Origin: Pinisolibacter aquiterrae
GTDB lineage: Bacteria; Pseudomonadota; Alphaproteobacteria; Rhizobiales; Ancalomicrobiaceae
Length of the DNA stretch: 64,000 nucleotides
Assembly (NCBI RefSeq): GCF_019160155.1
Contig: NZ_JAFNIH010000061.1
Coordinates: 62,001-126,000, forward strand
Direction of reading: 5' to 3'
The notes beneath the pieces were generated by a model. It saw only the letters and a program-made list of their open reading frames with translations. It ran no database searches and had not been told where the DNA came from. Within the stretch, counting starts at the first letter, position 1. Each line of letters opens with the position of its first letter. Both the position numbers and the translations under genes were made by a program. This document shows, in pieces, positions 35,245 to 44,217 of this stretch.

Positions 35245-36615
35245 ATGGCCCGCGACACTTCAGACGAACGCCCCATCGAAGCCCACGACGACCTCGTCGC
35301 CTGGATCGCGGAGGGTGAAAAGCCGAGCCCGTCCTGGAAGCTCGGCACCGAGCACGAGAAGTTCCCGTTCCGCCGGGCCGACGGCTCGGCCGTCGCCTAC
35401 GAGGGCACGGACGGCATCCGCGCGCTGCTCGAGGGCCTGCGCGACCGCAACGGCTGGGAGCCGATCTTCGACGGCGAGGCGATCATCGGCCTCGCCGACG
35501 ATCACGGCGGCGGCGCCATCAGCCTGGAACCGGGCGGACAGTTCGAGCTGTCGGGGGCACCACTCGCCGACGTCCACGCGACCGCCGCCGAACTCGCCGG
35601 CCATCTCGCCGACGTCGCGGCGATCGGCGATCCGCTCGGGCTCGGCTTCTCCGGCCTCGGCACCTCGCCGAAATGGTCGCTCGCCGAGACGCCGGTGATG
35701 CCGAAGTCGCGCTACAAGATCATGATGGGCTACATGCCCAAGGTCGGCACGCGCGGCCTCGACATGATGTTCCGCACCTCGACCGTGCAGGTGAACCTCG
35801 ACTTCGCCTCCGAGGCCGACATGGCCGCGAAGATGCGGGTGGGTCTCGCCCTGCAACCGATCGCGACCGCTCTCTTCGCCGCCTCCCCGTTCCTCGACGG
35901 CCGGCCCACGCGGTTCTTGTCGACCCGTTCGGAGATCTGGCGCGACACCGACCGCAACCGCACCGGCATGCTGCCGCAGGCCTTCGAGCCCGGCTTCGGC
36001 TATGCCTCCTACGTCGACTGGGCGCTCGACGTGCCGATGTATTTCGTCAAGCGCGGCGCCACCTATCACGACGTGACCGGGGTCACCTTCCGGCAGTTCA
36101 TGGACGGGGCGCTGGCGGAGCGCCTGCCCGGCGTCGTGCCGGAGATGGGCGACTGGACCAACCACATGGGGACGCTCTTCCCCGAGGTTCGGCTCAAGCG
36201 CTACATCGAGATGCGCGGCGCCGACGCCGGCCCGCGCAGCCACATCGCGGCGCTGCCTGCGTTGTGGGTCGGGCTCCTCTACGACGCCGAGGCGCTCGAC
36301 GCGGCGAACCGGCTCGTCGCCGACTGGACGGCGGCGGAGCGGCAGGCCTTGCGCGACGCGGTGCCGCGTTCGGCGCTGGCGACGCCGTTCCGCTCGGGCA
36401 CGGCGCGCGACGTGGCGCGCGAGGTTCTGGCGATCGCGCGCGGCGGCCTGAAGCGGCGCGGGCGTCTCGACGCGCAGGGCCGCGACGAGGGCATCCATCT
36501 CGACGTGCTCGACGAGATCGTCGCCTCGGGCAAGACCCTCGCCGAACGGATGCTCGCCGATTTCGAGGCGAACGGCCGCGACATCGGCCGTATCCTCGCG
36601 ACGACGGAGATGTGA
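35245..36615 (+). CDS. gshA: Glutamate-cysteine ligase (plant/alphaproteobacterial type)
   Basis: GshA makes gamma-glutamylcysteine from Glu, Cys and ATP, the first step of glutathione synthesis. The 456-residue protein is of the GCS2-like plant type, with GTEHEKFPFRR near residue 34, LEPGGQFELSGAPL at about 95-108, KSRYKIMMGYMPKVG at about 152-166, and MRGADAGP near residue 323. The ATG at 35245 is preceded by a leader without a strong ribosome site. Its stop touches the stop of convergent rsmE (TGATCA). Confidence 0.96.
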   Translation: MARDTSDERPIEAHDDLVAWIAEGEKPSPSWKLGTEHEKFPFRRADGSAVAYEGTDGIRALLEGLRDRNGWEPIFDGEAIIGLADDHGGGAISLEPGGQFELSGAPLADVHATAAELAGHLADVAAIGDPLGLGFSGLGTSPKWSLAETPVMPKSRYKIMMGYMPKVGTRGLDMMFRTSTVQVNLDFASEADMAAKMRVGLALQPIATALFAASPFLDGRPTRFLSTRSEIWRDTDRNRTGMLPQAFEPGFGYASYVDWALDVPMYFVKRGATYHDVTGVTFRQFMDGALAERLPGVVPEMGDWTNHMGTLFPEVRLKRYIEMRGADAGPRSHIAALPALWVGLLYDAEALDAANRLVADWTAAERQALRDAVPRSALATPFRSGTARDVAREVLAIARGGLKRRGRLDAQGRDEGIHLDVLDEIVASGKTLAERMLADFEANGRDIGRILATTEM

Positions 36616-37362
36616 TCACCAATCGCCGAGCGCGGCCTGGACCACGGCCAGGGCCGCGACGGCGGCGGTGTCGGCGCGCAGGATGCGGGGTCCCAGCGGG
36701 ATCGGCGTGACATAGGCCTTGGAGCGCAGGATCGCCCGCTCCTCTTTGGCGAAACCACCTTCCGGGCCGATCAGGACGGCGAGCGGGCCGCGCTCGAGAG
36801 CGCCGAGGATCCCGAGCGGATTGGTGGTCTCCTCGTGCTCGTCGCAGAAGAGAATGCGGCGGCCGGCGTCGTGGACGTGCCAGGTGTCGAGGAGGTGATC
36901 GAGGGAGACCGGCTCGGCGACGCTCGGCAGGGCGATGACGCCGCATTGCTCGGCCGCCTCGACGACGTTCGCCTCCATCCGCTCGACGTTGACCCGCGTC
37001 ACCTGGGTGTGGCGGGTGATGACGGGGCGCAGACGCCCGGCGCCCATCTCCACCGCCTTCTGCACCATGTAGTCGAGGCGGGCGTGTTTCAGTGGGGCGA
37101 AGAGCCAGTCGAGATCGGGCAGCGGCGTCTGCGGGCGCACCTGCTCGACGATGGTCAGGCGACAGGCGCGGCGGCCGGCCGGAGCGACGTGCGCCAGCCA
37201 TTCGCCGTCGGCCCCGTTGAAGACCAGGAGACGATCGCCCTCGCCCATTCGCAGCACGGACAGGAGATAGTTCGCCTGCTCACGATCGAGTTCGACGTCG
37301 GCGGCCTCGTGGAGCGAGGCGCGCAGGAACAGGCGCTGAAGGCGAAAATCGTAACGGGCCAT
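36616..37362 (-). CDS. rsmE: 16S rRNA (uracil(1498)-N(3))-methyltransferase
   Basis: RsmE methylates U1498 of 16S rRNA. The 248-residue protein has an N-terminal PUA-like part ([22 protein letters not shown]) and a SPOUT domain with the trefoil-knot SAM site: [12 protein letters not shown] and [13 protein letters not shown] use the ATG at 37362 ([12 protein letters not shown]), which starts at the family position, rather than four codons earlier. It is convergent with gshA with no gap. Confidence 0.96.
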   Translation of the reverse strand: MARYDFRLQRLFLRASLHEAADVELDREQANYLLSVLRMGEGDRLLVFNGADGEWLAHVAPAGRRACRLTIVEQVRPQTPLPDLDWLFAPLKHARLDYMVQKAVEMGAGRLRPVITRHTQVTRVNVERMEANVVEAAEQCGVIALPSVAEPVSLDHLLDTWHVHDAGRRILFCDEHEETTNPLGILGALERGPLAVLIGPEGGFAKEERAILRSKAYVTPIPLGPRILRADTAAVAALAVVQAALGDW

Positions 37363-37536
37363 GGTCGGCTTCACGGACGGTGTCTTCGCACCGTCATAGC
37401 ACGACCACGCCGAAACGGCAGGCCGGCGGATGCGACGGCTGTGGACGGCGCCGGTCGAGGGCGGACGGGCGTCCGCCGTGTCGCCGGGGGCGGCCGCTCC
37501 GCTCGGGCGGTGATCGGCGAGCGAAGCGGCGCGCGA

Positions 37537-38022
37537 TCACTCGCGATTGCAGGAGAGCAACTGACACGAGCGGCTCTTCTTGCCGCATTCCTGCATGACG
37601 GCCTGCCGGGATCGCTCCATCGTGCCGCTGCGCGCCCAACTGACCGAATTGCCGTCGCCCTTCGCCCGGCAATACCAGCTCTCGCGCTTGATCGGCGGCG
37701 GAGCACTTCGCCGGACGGCGGGGCCGGTGCATTGCGCCACGAGCCGGCGGATGTTGTCCGCTGCCCCTTCGACCTCGGTGCGCGGCGTGCGCATGCACCA
37801 ATCGAAATGCATGCCGTAATTGGAATGCACGCCCCTGCGGTAGTCCAGACACGACGGGTTTCGCCGGAGCGCGTCGGCCACGACGCCGGCGGTGGTCGAG
37901 GCGTATTGTTTGCAGAAACGCTGACCGCCCGGAGTGGTGTCGGGGTCGTTGGGCATGGCCTGGACGATGGTCGATCCGGCCATCACCACCAGGGCACACG
38001 CGAACAGCGAAGCTCTGATCAT
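37537..38022 (-). CDS. Secreted cysteine-rich protein, unknown function
   Basis: I do not recognise this 161-residue protein. A signal peptide (about residues 1-22, ending VQA) targets it to the periplasm. The mature part has eight cysteines, all at separate positions (for example [41 protein letters not shown]), which could form four disulfides. The middle block [11 protein letters not shown] is distinctive. The last cysteine lies three residues from the C-terminus. ATG 38022 opens directly on the signal peptide with GGGAGAGAC upstream. Confidence 0.78.
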   Translation of the reverse strand: MIRASLFACALVVMAGSTIVQAMPNDPDTTPGGQRFCKQYASTTAGVVADALRRNPSCLDYRRGVHSNYGMHFDWCMRTPRTEVEGAADNIRRLVAQCTGPAVRRSAPPPIKRESWYCRAKGDGNSVSWARSGTMERSRQAVMQECGKKSRSCQLLSCNRE

Positions 38023-38448
38023 GTCTCTCCCAATCCTCCTCTCGTCGCATCCGGCCGAGCCGCCGCGATCCGCGATCCGCCGCGCGAGATCACCCGCGAC
38101 GGACGATCGGCAGCATACCGAGTTACCGCATCGCCGATCAACCCGAAATTCCGGCGTCTCAACCCGACGTCACGAAGAACCGGGCCCCTTCGAAGAACAG
38201 ACGGAGACTATCGCGAACGTGCGATCCCCTCTTTCCGAAGATCGTCTCGGACGGCTCCTCGAAAGACTGGATTTCGGAGACTGACCTCGGAGGAGGGTGC
38301 GAGGCTCTTCCTCCCGCCCCCGCGTCGAGAGCCCGCCCGCGCCCGGCGACCGCTCATCGAACGAAGGCGTCGTCCCGCGCGAGGCGCCTTGACGGCGCGG
38401 CGGCACCCCGCCACGCTCCCCGCCGACCACCGCCCAGGGGACTCACAC
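38023..38448. other. 426-bp divergent intergenic region
   Basis: This spacer separates the Cys-rich secreted protein from xseA. I see no RNA gene, repeat or recognisable operator. Reading frames across it are GC artefacts, although the xseA frame itself stays open through it. Confidence 0.4.
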
Positions 38449-39903
38449 GTGTCCGAACCCACGCCCAACGTCGTCGAATTCTCCGTCTCGGAACTCTCCC
38501 AGGCGGTCAAACGCGCGATCGAGGACGGGTTCGGCTGGGTGCGTGTGCGCGGCGAGGTATCGGGCTTTCGCGGGGTCCATTCCTCCGGTCACGCCTATTT
38601 CTCGCTCAAGGACGCCGCCGCCAAGATCGACGCGGTGATCTGGCGCGGTTCGTTTTCCAAGCTCAAGTTCAAGCCGCAGGAGGGGCTCGAGGTGGTCGCC
38701 ACCGGGCGGCTCACCACCTTCCCCGGCTCGTCCAAATATCAGATCGTGATCGAGGCGCTGGAGCCGGCGGGCATCGGCGCGCTGATGGCGCTGCTCGAGG
38801 AACGCAAGAAGCAGCTGACCGCCGAGGGCCTGTTCGACGCCGCCCGCAAGGTGGGCCTGCCACGTCTACCCAAGGTGGTCGGCGTCGTCACCTCGCCGAC
38901 CGGCGCGGTGATCCGCGACATTCTCCACCGCCTCGCCGACCGTTTCCCGGTCCGGGTGATCGTGTGGCCGGTCCGGGTCCAGGGCGAGACCTCGGCGCGC
39001 GAGGTGGCCGAGGCCATCGCCGGGTTCGACGCGATCCCGGCGCAGGGCCGCGCCGGGGTGCCACGCCCCGACGTGCTGATCGTGGCGCGCGGCGGCGGCA
39101 GCCTCGAGGATCTCTGGAGCTTCAACGAGGAGATCGTGGTGCGCGCGGCGGCGGCCTGCTCGATCCCTCTGGTCTCGGCGATCGGTCACGAGACCGATTG
39201 GACGCTGCTCGATCTCGTCGCCGACCTGCGCGCGCCGACCCCGACCGGAGCGGCGGAAATGGTGGTTCCGGTCCGCGCCGATCTCCTCGATCAGGTCGAG
39301 GGCCTCGGGCTCCGGCTCTCCGGCGCGGTGCGGCGCGGGCTCGAGGCGCGGCGCGGCGATCTGCGCTCGGCGGCGCGCGCGCTCCCCTCGGCGCGATCGA
39401 TGATCGAGACCGCGCGGCAGAGGCTCGACATCGCCGGCGGACGGCTGGCGCGGGCGCTCGACGCGGCGACGCGGGTGCACGCGACCCGTTTCGCGCGGAT
39501 CTCCGGGCGGCTCTCGCCGACCCTGGTGACGGCGCGGACGGCGCGCGAGCGCGAGCGCCTCGGCCAGCTCGGCGATCGGCTCGACCGCTCGACGCGGACC
39601 GGCCTCGCCCGGCGCGGCGACCGGCTCGCGGGCCTGTCGCAGGTCCTCGCCGCGCTCTCCTATCGCAGCGTTCTGGCGCGCGGTTTCGCGTTGGTGCGCG
39701 ACGGCGACGGGCGCCCGGTGGCGAGCGCGCGGGCGGTCGCGTCGGGCCAGGCGCTGGCGATCGAATTCGCCGACGGTCGGGTCGACGCCGTCGCCGGCGA
39801 CCGGCCGGCGGAGCCGTCGCCGGCACCGAAATCGCCACCGGCGCGCGGCGTGAAGACGAAACGCAGGGCCGAACCGCCGGCGTCGCAGGGCTCGCTCTTC
39901 TGA
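38449..39903 (+). CDS. xseA: Exodeoxyribonuclease VII large subunit
   Basis: XseA is the catalytic subunit of exonuclease VII, which degrades single-stranded DNA in both directions with XseB. The N-terminal OB-fold (about residues 8-105) has [25 protein letters not shown] spread over 24-48. The catalytic domain carries [29 protein letters not shown] and [23 protein letters not shown] Arg-rich coiled-coil follows (about 285-400). The start is GTG 38449 with AGGGGA upstream; the frame is open for 1.6 kb before it, but that part overlaps rsmE. Length 484 residues. xseB is not in the window. Confidence 0.96.
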   Translation: MSEPTPNVVEFSVSELSQAVKRAIEDGFGWVRVRGEVSGFRGVHSSGHAYFSLKDAAAKIDAVIWRGSFSKLKFKPQEGLEVVATGRLTTFPGSSKYQIVIEALEPAGIGALMALLEERKKQLTAEGLFDAARKVGLPRLPKVVGVVTSPTGAVIRDILHRLADRFPVRVIVWPVRVQGETSAREVAEAIAGFDAIPAQGRAGVPRPDVLIVARGGGSLEDLWSFNEEIVVRAAAACSIPLVSAIGHETDWTLLDLVADLRAPTPTGAAEMVVPVRADLLDQVEGLGLRLSGAVRRGLEARRGDLRSAARALPSARSMIETARQRLDIAGGRLARALDAATRVHATRFARISGRLSPTLVTARTARERERLGQLGDRLDRSTRTGLARRGDRLAGLSQVLAALSYRSVLARGFALVRDGDGRPVASARAVASGQALAIEFADGRVDAVAGDRPAEPSPAPKSPPARGVKTKRRAEPPASQGSLF

Positions 39904-40254
39904 GACGTGCTAGCCGTCGACCGAGAGGGGGACGCGACGGGACTCCGAGGACTTCGGACCCGGTCGCGTTCGTCTCCACGAGGCGCCGAGAGATCGAGGC
40001 CGGCCTGGGAAATCGGGGGAGATCGGCGCCTTTCGGTGCTCCGTCCGGGCGGGGGGGCCCCGCGCGGTCGGAGCATTTGTGTGGAGAGGGGAAAGTAAGC
40101 TGGAACTTTCTGACGTATACGGCTAGTTTCGCGCCCGAACGGGCAATCTTGCGTTCGATCAAAGCGGGGGCCCGGTCGGGCATGCGAAGGTTCTCATGAA
40201 CCACGGATCGCGACCCGCGCGACCTCGGGGAGACCTCTTCAGGAGGGGACCGCC
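39904..40254. other. 351-bp promoter region upstream of usp
   Basis: This spacer separates xseA from the universal stress protein gene. The first half is GC-rich without features; the second half (about 40085-40165) is lower in GC and holds a FixK/FnrL-type palindrome at 40149. No credible ORF is present. Confidence 0.5.
40149..40162. promoter_or_regulatory. FixK/FnrL-type box upstream of universal stress protein gene
   Basis: TTGCGTTCGATCAA matches the Rhizobiales FixK/FnrL consensus TTG(A/C)-N6-(T/G)CAA exactly. Its centre is about 100 bases before the usp start codon, so a promoter with the box near -41 would start transcription around 40197. FNR/FixK proteins activate genes when oxygen is low. 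Confidence 0.68.
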
Positions 40255-41121
40255 ATGACGATCAAGGACATGCTGGTGCTGCTCGACAATGGACCGCGCG
40301 TCGACGCGCGGTCTTCGGCCGAAGGCGCTTCCCTCGGACCCGCCACGACGGCGGCGCTCGAACTGGCGGCGCGAATCGGCGCCCACGTCACCGCGGTGGC
40401 GTTGGCGGTCGATCCGATCGTCCCCGGCTTCGTGGTGGCGCCGCTGCCGGTCGAGGTCATCGAACAGGCGCGCACTCAGGCGATCGCCGTCGCCGATGCC
40501 GCCGCCGCCGCCTTCACGGCGGAGGCGACCCGTCTCGGCGTCCCGCACGAGACGCGCGTCTCGGAGATCCTGATGGGCGGGGTACCGGAAGGCTTCGCCG
40601 CCGCCGCCCGCACCACCGATCTCGTCGTGATCGGCCAGGACGATCCCGACCATCCCGAGCCGATGCGCGAGGCGATGATCGAGACCGCGCTGTTCGAGGG
40701 CGCGGCGCCGACGCTGCTCGTACCCTACATCTCGCGCGGCGCGCTCGCCTTCGATCGCATCATGATCGGCTGGGACGGCGGCCGCACGGCGGCGCGCGCG
40801 GTCCACGCGGCGATGCCGGTGCTGCACATGGCCTCGAAGCTCGCGGTCGTGATGGTCGAGCGGGCCGGTTCGGATCCGGGCCAGCCCGGCGCCGACCTCG
40901 CTACTTGGCTCGCCCGGCACGGGCTCGACGTCGAGGTCGAACAGATCGAGGCGCCCGACATCGCGGTCGCCGACGCGCTGCTCGATCAGGCCGCCGACAA
41001 GTCGTTCGACCTCCTGGTGATGGGCGGCTACGGCCACAGCCGGGTTCGCGAATTTCTGCTCGGCGGGGCGACCCGAGGCATTCTCGCCTCGATGACCCTG
41101 CCGATCCTGATGGCGCATTGA
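40255..41121 (+). CDS. Tandem-domain universal stress protein
   Basis: This 288-residue protein carries two UspA folds, residues about 1-145 and 160-288. The second has the ATP-binding signature GGYGHSRVREFLLGGATRGIL (GxxG-x9-G pattern); the first has a weaker site (VIGQDDPDHPEP). Tandem Usps of this kind are often induced by low oxygen or starvation. A strong AGGAGGGG lies before ATG 40255, and a FixK-type box is 93 bases further upstream. It precedes the acyl-CoA ligase/GNAT gene by 188 bp. Confidence 0.93.
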   Translation: MTIKDMLVLLDNGPRVDARSSAEGASLGPATTAALELAARIGAHVTAVALAVDPIVPGFVVAPLPVEVIEQARTQAIAVADAAAAAFTAEATRLGVPHETRVSEILMGGVPEGFAAAARTTDLVVIGQDDPDHPEPMREAMIETALFEGAAPTLLVPYISRGALAFDRIMIGWDGGRTAARAVHAAMPVLHMASKLAVVMVERAGSDPGQPGADLATWLARHGLDVEVEQIEAPDIAVADALLDQAADKSFDLLVMGGYGHSRVREFLLGGATRGILASMTLPILMAH

Positions 41122-41128
41122 GATCGAT

Positions 41129-41168
41129 CGCCCACCCGTCCGCGTGAGGAGACGCGGACGGGCGGGCG
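41129..41168. repeat. Hairpin after usp
   Basis: CCCGTCCGCG and CGCGGACGGG form a 10-bp perfect stem around eight bases, extended by flanking CCC/GGG beyond one mismatch. It starts a few bases after the usp stop. There is no T run, so it is a weak terminator or a 3' end stabiliser. Confidence 0.55.
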
Positions 41169-41309
41169 AAGGCGCGCGCGGCGGCGGCAAGACCGCCCGA
41201 CGGCGCCGAAGGAAGGGAGGAACCGCTCGGGAGAGGCTGCTCGTCCACGAGTGAGGACGCGCGGGCCGAGGCTTCGCGCGGTCGCCACGCCATCGACGCC
41301 GGGGGGCAC

Positions 41310-44036
41310 ATGGCCATACGCAATCTCGACGGCATCTTCCAGCCGCGGTCCGTCGTCGTGATCGGACCGGACCACATCGGTTCGGCCGCGCTCGATCTCT
41401 TCTTTCGCAATTTCGCGCGCGGCGGCTTTCGCGGCCGGGTGACGCTCGCCGGGGTGGCCGCGCCGGAGGGGTGGAGCGGCGCGGTGGTGCCGTCGTTCGA
41501 GGCCTTCGAGGGAACGGCCGATCTGGCGGTGGTGCTGTCGGGGGCGGAGAGCGCGCTCGAGGTGATCGAGGCGCTCGGCGCGCGCGGCATGAAGGCGGCG
41601 CTGTTCCTCTCGCGCGGCTACGACGAATGGCCGTTCTTCACCACCCGTCAGGTGCTGGAGGCGGCGCGCCGTCACGGCATCCGGCTGATCGGGCCGGGCA
41701 GCCTCGGCGTGGTCAGCCCGCATGCCGGGCTCGATCTGTCGCTGGCCGCGCGGCCGGTGAAGAAGGGCGATCTGGCGCTGGTGTCGCGCTCGTCGGCGGT
41801 GATCAATTCGACCCTGTCGTGGGCCGAGGCCAACGGGATCGGCTTCTCGGCGGTCGTGTCGCTCGGCCAGAAGGTCGATGTCGACATCGGCGACCTGCTC
41901 GATCACTTCTGCGCCGACTATCGCACCCGCGCGGTGCTCGTCCATCTCGAGAGCATCTGGTCGCCGTCGAAGTTCCTGTCGGCGGCGCGCGCCTGCGCCC
42001 GCACCAAGCCGGTGATCGTCATCCGCTCGGGCGTCAGCCGCGACAATCGCATGGTCGGCAACACCCATTCCTCGCGTCTGGCCACCACCGACTGGGTCTA
42101 TGACGCCGCCTTCCGCCGGGCCGGCCTCGTCCGCGTCGACAGTATCGACGAGCTCTTCGATGCCTCCGAGACGATCACCCGGGTCAAGCCGACGCCCTGC
42201 CGCAAGGTGGCGGTGATCGCCAACGGGCGCAGCCTCGCCACCATCGCCATCGACCATCTCGCCACCAACGGCGGGGAACTCGCGGCCTTCTCCGCCCAGA
42301 CGCTGGAGGCGCTGGCGCCGCTGGTGCGGCTCGGGCGCGAGGCGGGCAACCCGCTGACCCTGCCCGACGACGCCGACGCGGCCGCCTTCGGAGCCGCGAT
42401 CGAGGCGGTGACGATCGATCCGTCGGTCGAATCGGTCATGGTGCTGCACGCGCCCTCCGCCTTCGTCGACGCGACCGAGGTCGCCAAGAAGATCGCCGCG
42501 CTCGCCCAGATCCAGGCCAAGAAGATCGGGCGCCGGCGGCCGATCATGACCTCGTTCCTCGATCTCACCGACGACACCGACGCCATTCTCCATGCCGCCG
42601 GCGTGCCCTGCCATCCGACGCCGGAAGAGGCGGTGCGGTCCTTCGGCCATCTGGTGCGCCACATCGCCGCGCAGGAGCGGCTGATGACCATCCCCGAGCC
42701 GCTGCCGGCGGAGTTCCAGCCGCGCCCAGTGGAGGCACGGGCGATCGTCCAGAGCGCGCTCGACGAGGGCCGGGAGTGGCTGTCGCCGGTCGCCGTGCGC
42801 GACCTCCTCGCCGCCTACGACATCCCGGTGTTGCCGACCAGTCTCGCCGCCGACGGGCGCGCGGCGGCGGAGGCGGCGCGGCCCTATCTGCGCGACAATC
42901 GGCGCGTGGTGCTGAAGATCGCCTCGCGCGAGATCGCCTTCAAGTCGGACGTCGACGGCGTCCGGCTCGGCCTCGAGAGCGAGGAGGAGGTGGCCGACGC
43001 GACCTGCGAGATGCTGGCGCGGATCCGCGCCCGCTTCCCCGACAAGGTGATCGACGGCGTCATCGTCATGCCGATGGTGGAGAAGCGGTTCGGCATCGAG
43101 CTGCTCGCCGGCATCGCCGACGACTTCGTGTTCGGGCCGGTGGTGGTGTTCGGCCTGGGCGGGACCTCGGTCGAGGTGGTCGGCGACCGGGCGCTCGATC
43201 TGGTGCCGATCGACATGAACCTCGCCCATTCGCTGATCTCGGAGACGCGCGTCGCCAAGCTGATGGCGGGCTATCGCAACCGGCCGCCGGTCGACGAATA
43301 CGCGGTGGCGCTGACGCTGTGCAAACTGAGCCGTCTCGCCTGCGACATCCCGGAGATCCGCGAGCTCGATCTCAATCCGATCGTCGCCGACCACGAGGGC
43401 GTCATCGTCCTCGACGCGCGCGTCCGGATCGAGGCGATCACCCGGCGCGCCGGCAAGATCGGCCATCCGCGGCTGGCGATCCGGCCCTATCCGAAGGAGT
43501 GGGAGCGCGAGACCGCGCTGAAGGACGGCCGCGCCGTGCTGATGCGGCCGATCCGGCCCGAGGACGAGGCGCTCTATCCCGACTTCTTCAAGGAGGTCAC
43601 GCCGGAGGATCTCAGGCTGCGCTTCTTCGCGCCGATCAAGGACTTCACCCACGCCTTCCTCGCCAAGCTGACCCAGCTCGACTACGAGCGCGCGATCGCC
43701 TTCGCGGCGATCGAAAAGGACACGGGCAAACTGCTCGGCGCGGTCCGCCTCCATGCCGATCCCGATCACGTCTCCGGCGAATACGCCATCCTGCTGCGTT
43801 CCAACCTCAAGGGTCAGGGCCTCGGCTGGAAGCTGATGAAGCTGATGATCGAATGGGCCAAGGCGGACGGGCTGTCGGCGGTCAAGGGCGAGATCCTGCG
43901 CGAGAACCGGGTGATGATCTCGATGTGCGAGGCGCTCGGCTTCTCGGTCAAATCCTCGCCCGACGACGAATCGATCGCGGTCGTGACCCTGCCGGTCGAG
44001 ACGATGGACGCGCCCGAGGATCTGCCGGGCGAGTGA
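41310..44036 (+). CDS. ADP-forming acyl-CoA ligase family protein fused to GNAT acetyltransferase
   Basis: This 908-residue protein has the order CoA-binding Rossmann domain (about 5-130), succinyl-CoA-ligase-like domain (about 150-460), ATP-grasp domain (about 490-710) and C-terminal GNAT domain (about 730-890). It resembles Pat/YfiQ protein lysine acetyltransferases, which modify metabolic enzymes such as acetyl-CoA synthetase. The region NTHSSRLATTDWVYDAAF aligns with the phosphohistidine segment SHTGALAG of active ligases, so the His is kept, unlike in Salmonella Pat. The glycine-rich TNxGGPG loop is changed to ANGRSLAT. The acetyl-CoA loop in GNAT is LKGQGLGWKLM. It may be a ligase, an acetyltransferase or both. 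Confidence 0.9.
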   Translation: MAIRNLDGIFQPRSVVVIGPDHIGSAALDLFFRNFARGGFRGRVTLAGVAAPEGWSGAVVPSFEAFEGTADLAVVLSGAESALEVIEALGARGMKAALFLSRGYDEWPFFTTRQVLEAARRHGIRLIGPGSLGVVSPHAGLDLSLAARPVKKGDLALVSRSSAVINSTLSWAEANGIGFSAVVSLGQKVDVDIGDLLDHFCADYRTRAVLVHLESIWSPSKFLSAARACARTKPVIVIRSGVSRDNRMVGNTHSSRLATTDWVYDAAFRRAGLVRVDSIDELFDASETITRVKPTPCRKVAVIANGRSLATIAIDHLATNGGELAAFSAQTLEALAPLVRLGREAGNPLTLPDDADAAAFGAAIEAVTIDPSVESVMVLHAPSAFVDATEVAKKIAALAQIQAKKIGRRRPIMTSFLDLTDDTDAILHAAGVPCHPTPEEAVRSFGHLVRHIAAQERLMTIPEPLPAEFQPRPVEARAIVQSALDEGREWLSPVAVRDLLAAYDIPVLPTSLAADGRAAAEAARPYLRDNRRVVLKIASREIAFKSDVDGVRLGLESEEEVADATCEMLARIRARFPDKVIDGVIVMPMVEKRFGIELLAGIADDFVFGPVVVFGLGGTSVEVVGDRALDLVPIDMNLAHSLISETRVAKLMAGYRNRPPVDEYAVALTLCKLSRLACDIPEIRELDLNPIVADHEGVIVLDARVRIEAITRRAGKIGHPRLAIRPYPKEWERETALKDGRAVLMRPIRPEDEALYPDFFKEVTPEDLRLRFFAPIKDFTHAFLAKLTQLDYERAIAFAAIEKDTGKLLGAVRLHADPDHVSGEYAILLRSNLKGQGLGWKLMKLMIEWAKADGLSAVKGEILRENRVMISMCEALGFSVKSSPDDESIAVVTLPVETMDAPEDLPGE

Positions 44037-44050
44037 GGCGGCGGACTCCG

Positions 44051-44107
44051 GAGGAGCTCCTTCACCCCGAGGAGCGCCGCAGGCGCGTTTCGAAGGGCGA
44101 AGGGCCG
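44051..44107. repeat. Partial copy of the dispersed palindromic repeat (copy 2)
   Basis: GCTCCTTCACCCCGAGGAGC followed by TTTCGAAGGGCGAAGGGCC resembles the left half of the element at 8493-8616. The right half is absent or diverged. It lies directly after the stop of the acyl-CoA ligase/GNAT gene. Confidence 0.6.
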
Positions 44108-44217
44108 CCGGGCATCGCCCCTCGTGGTTCACGACTCTCTCGAGACCGATCCACGATCGGGCTCTCCGCGATGGGGCTCGACGCCGGAAGAGGCGCGAAC
44201 ACGCCTCCGCGTCGACC

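Noticed and set aside
36835-38448. Long N-terminal extension of xseA
   Set aside because: The frame is open but overlaps rsmE and the secreted Cys-rich gene; XseA homology begins at the GTG at 38449, which has a ribosome site.
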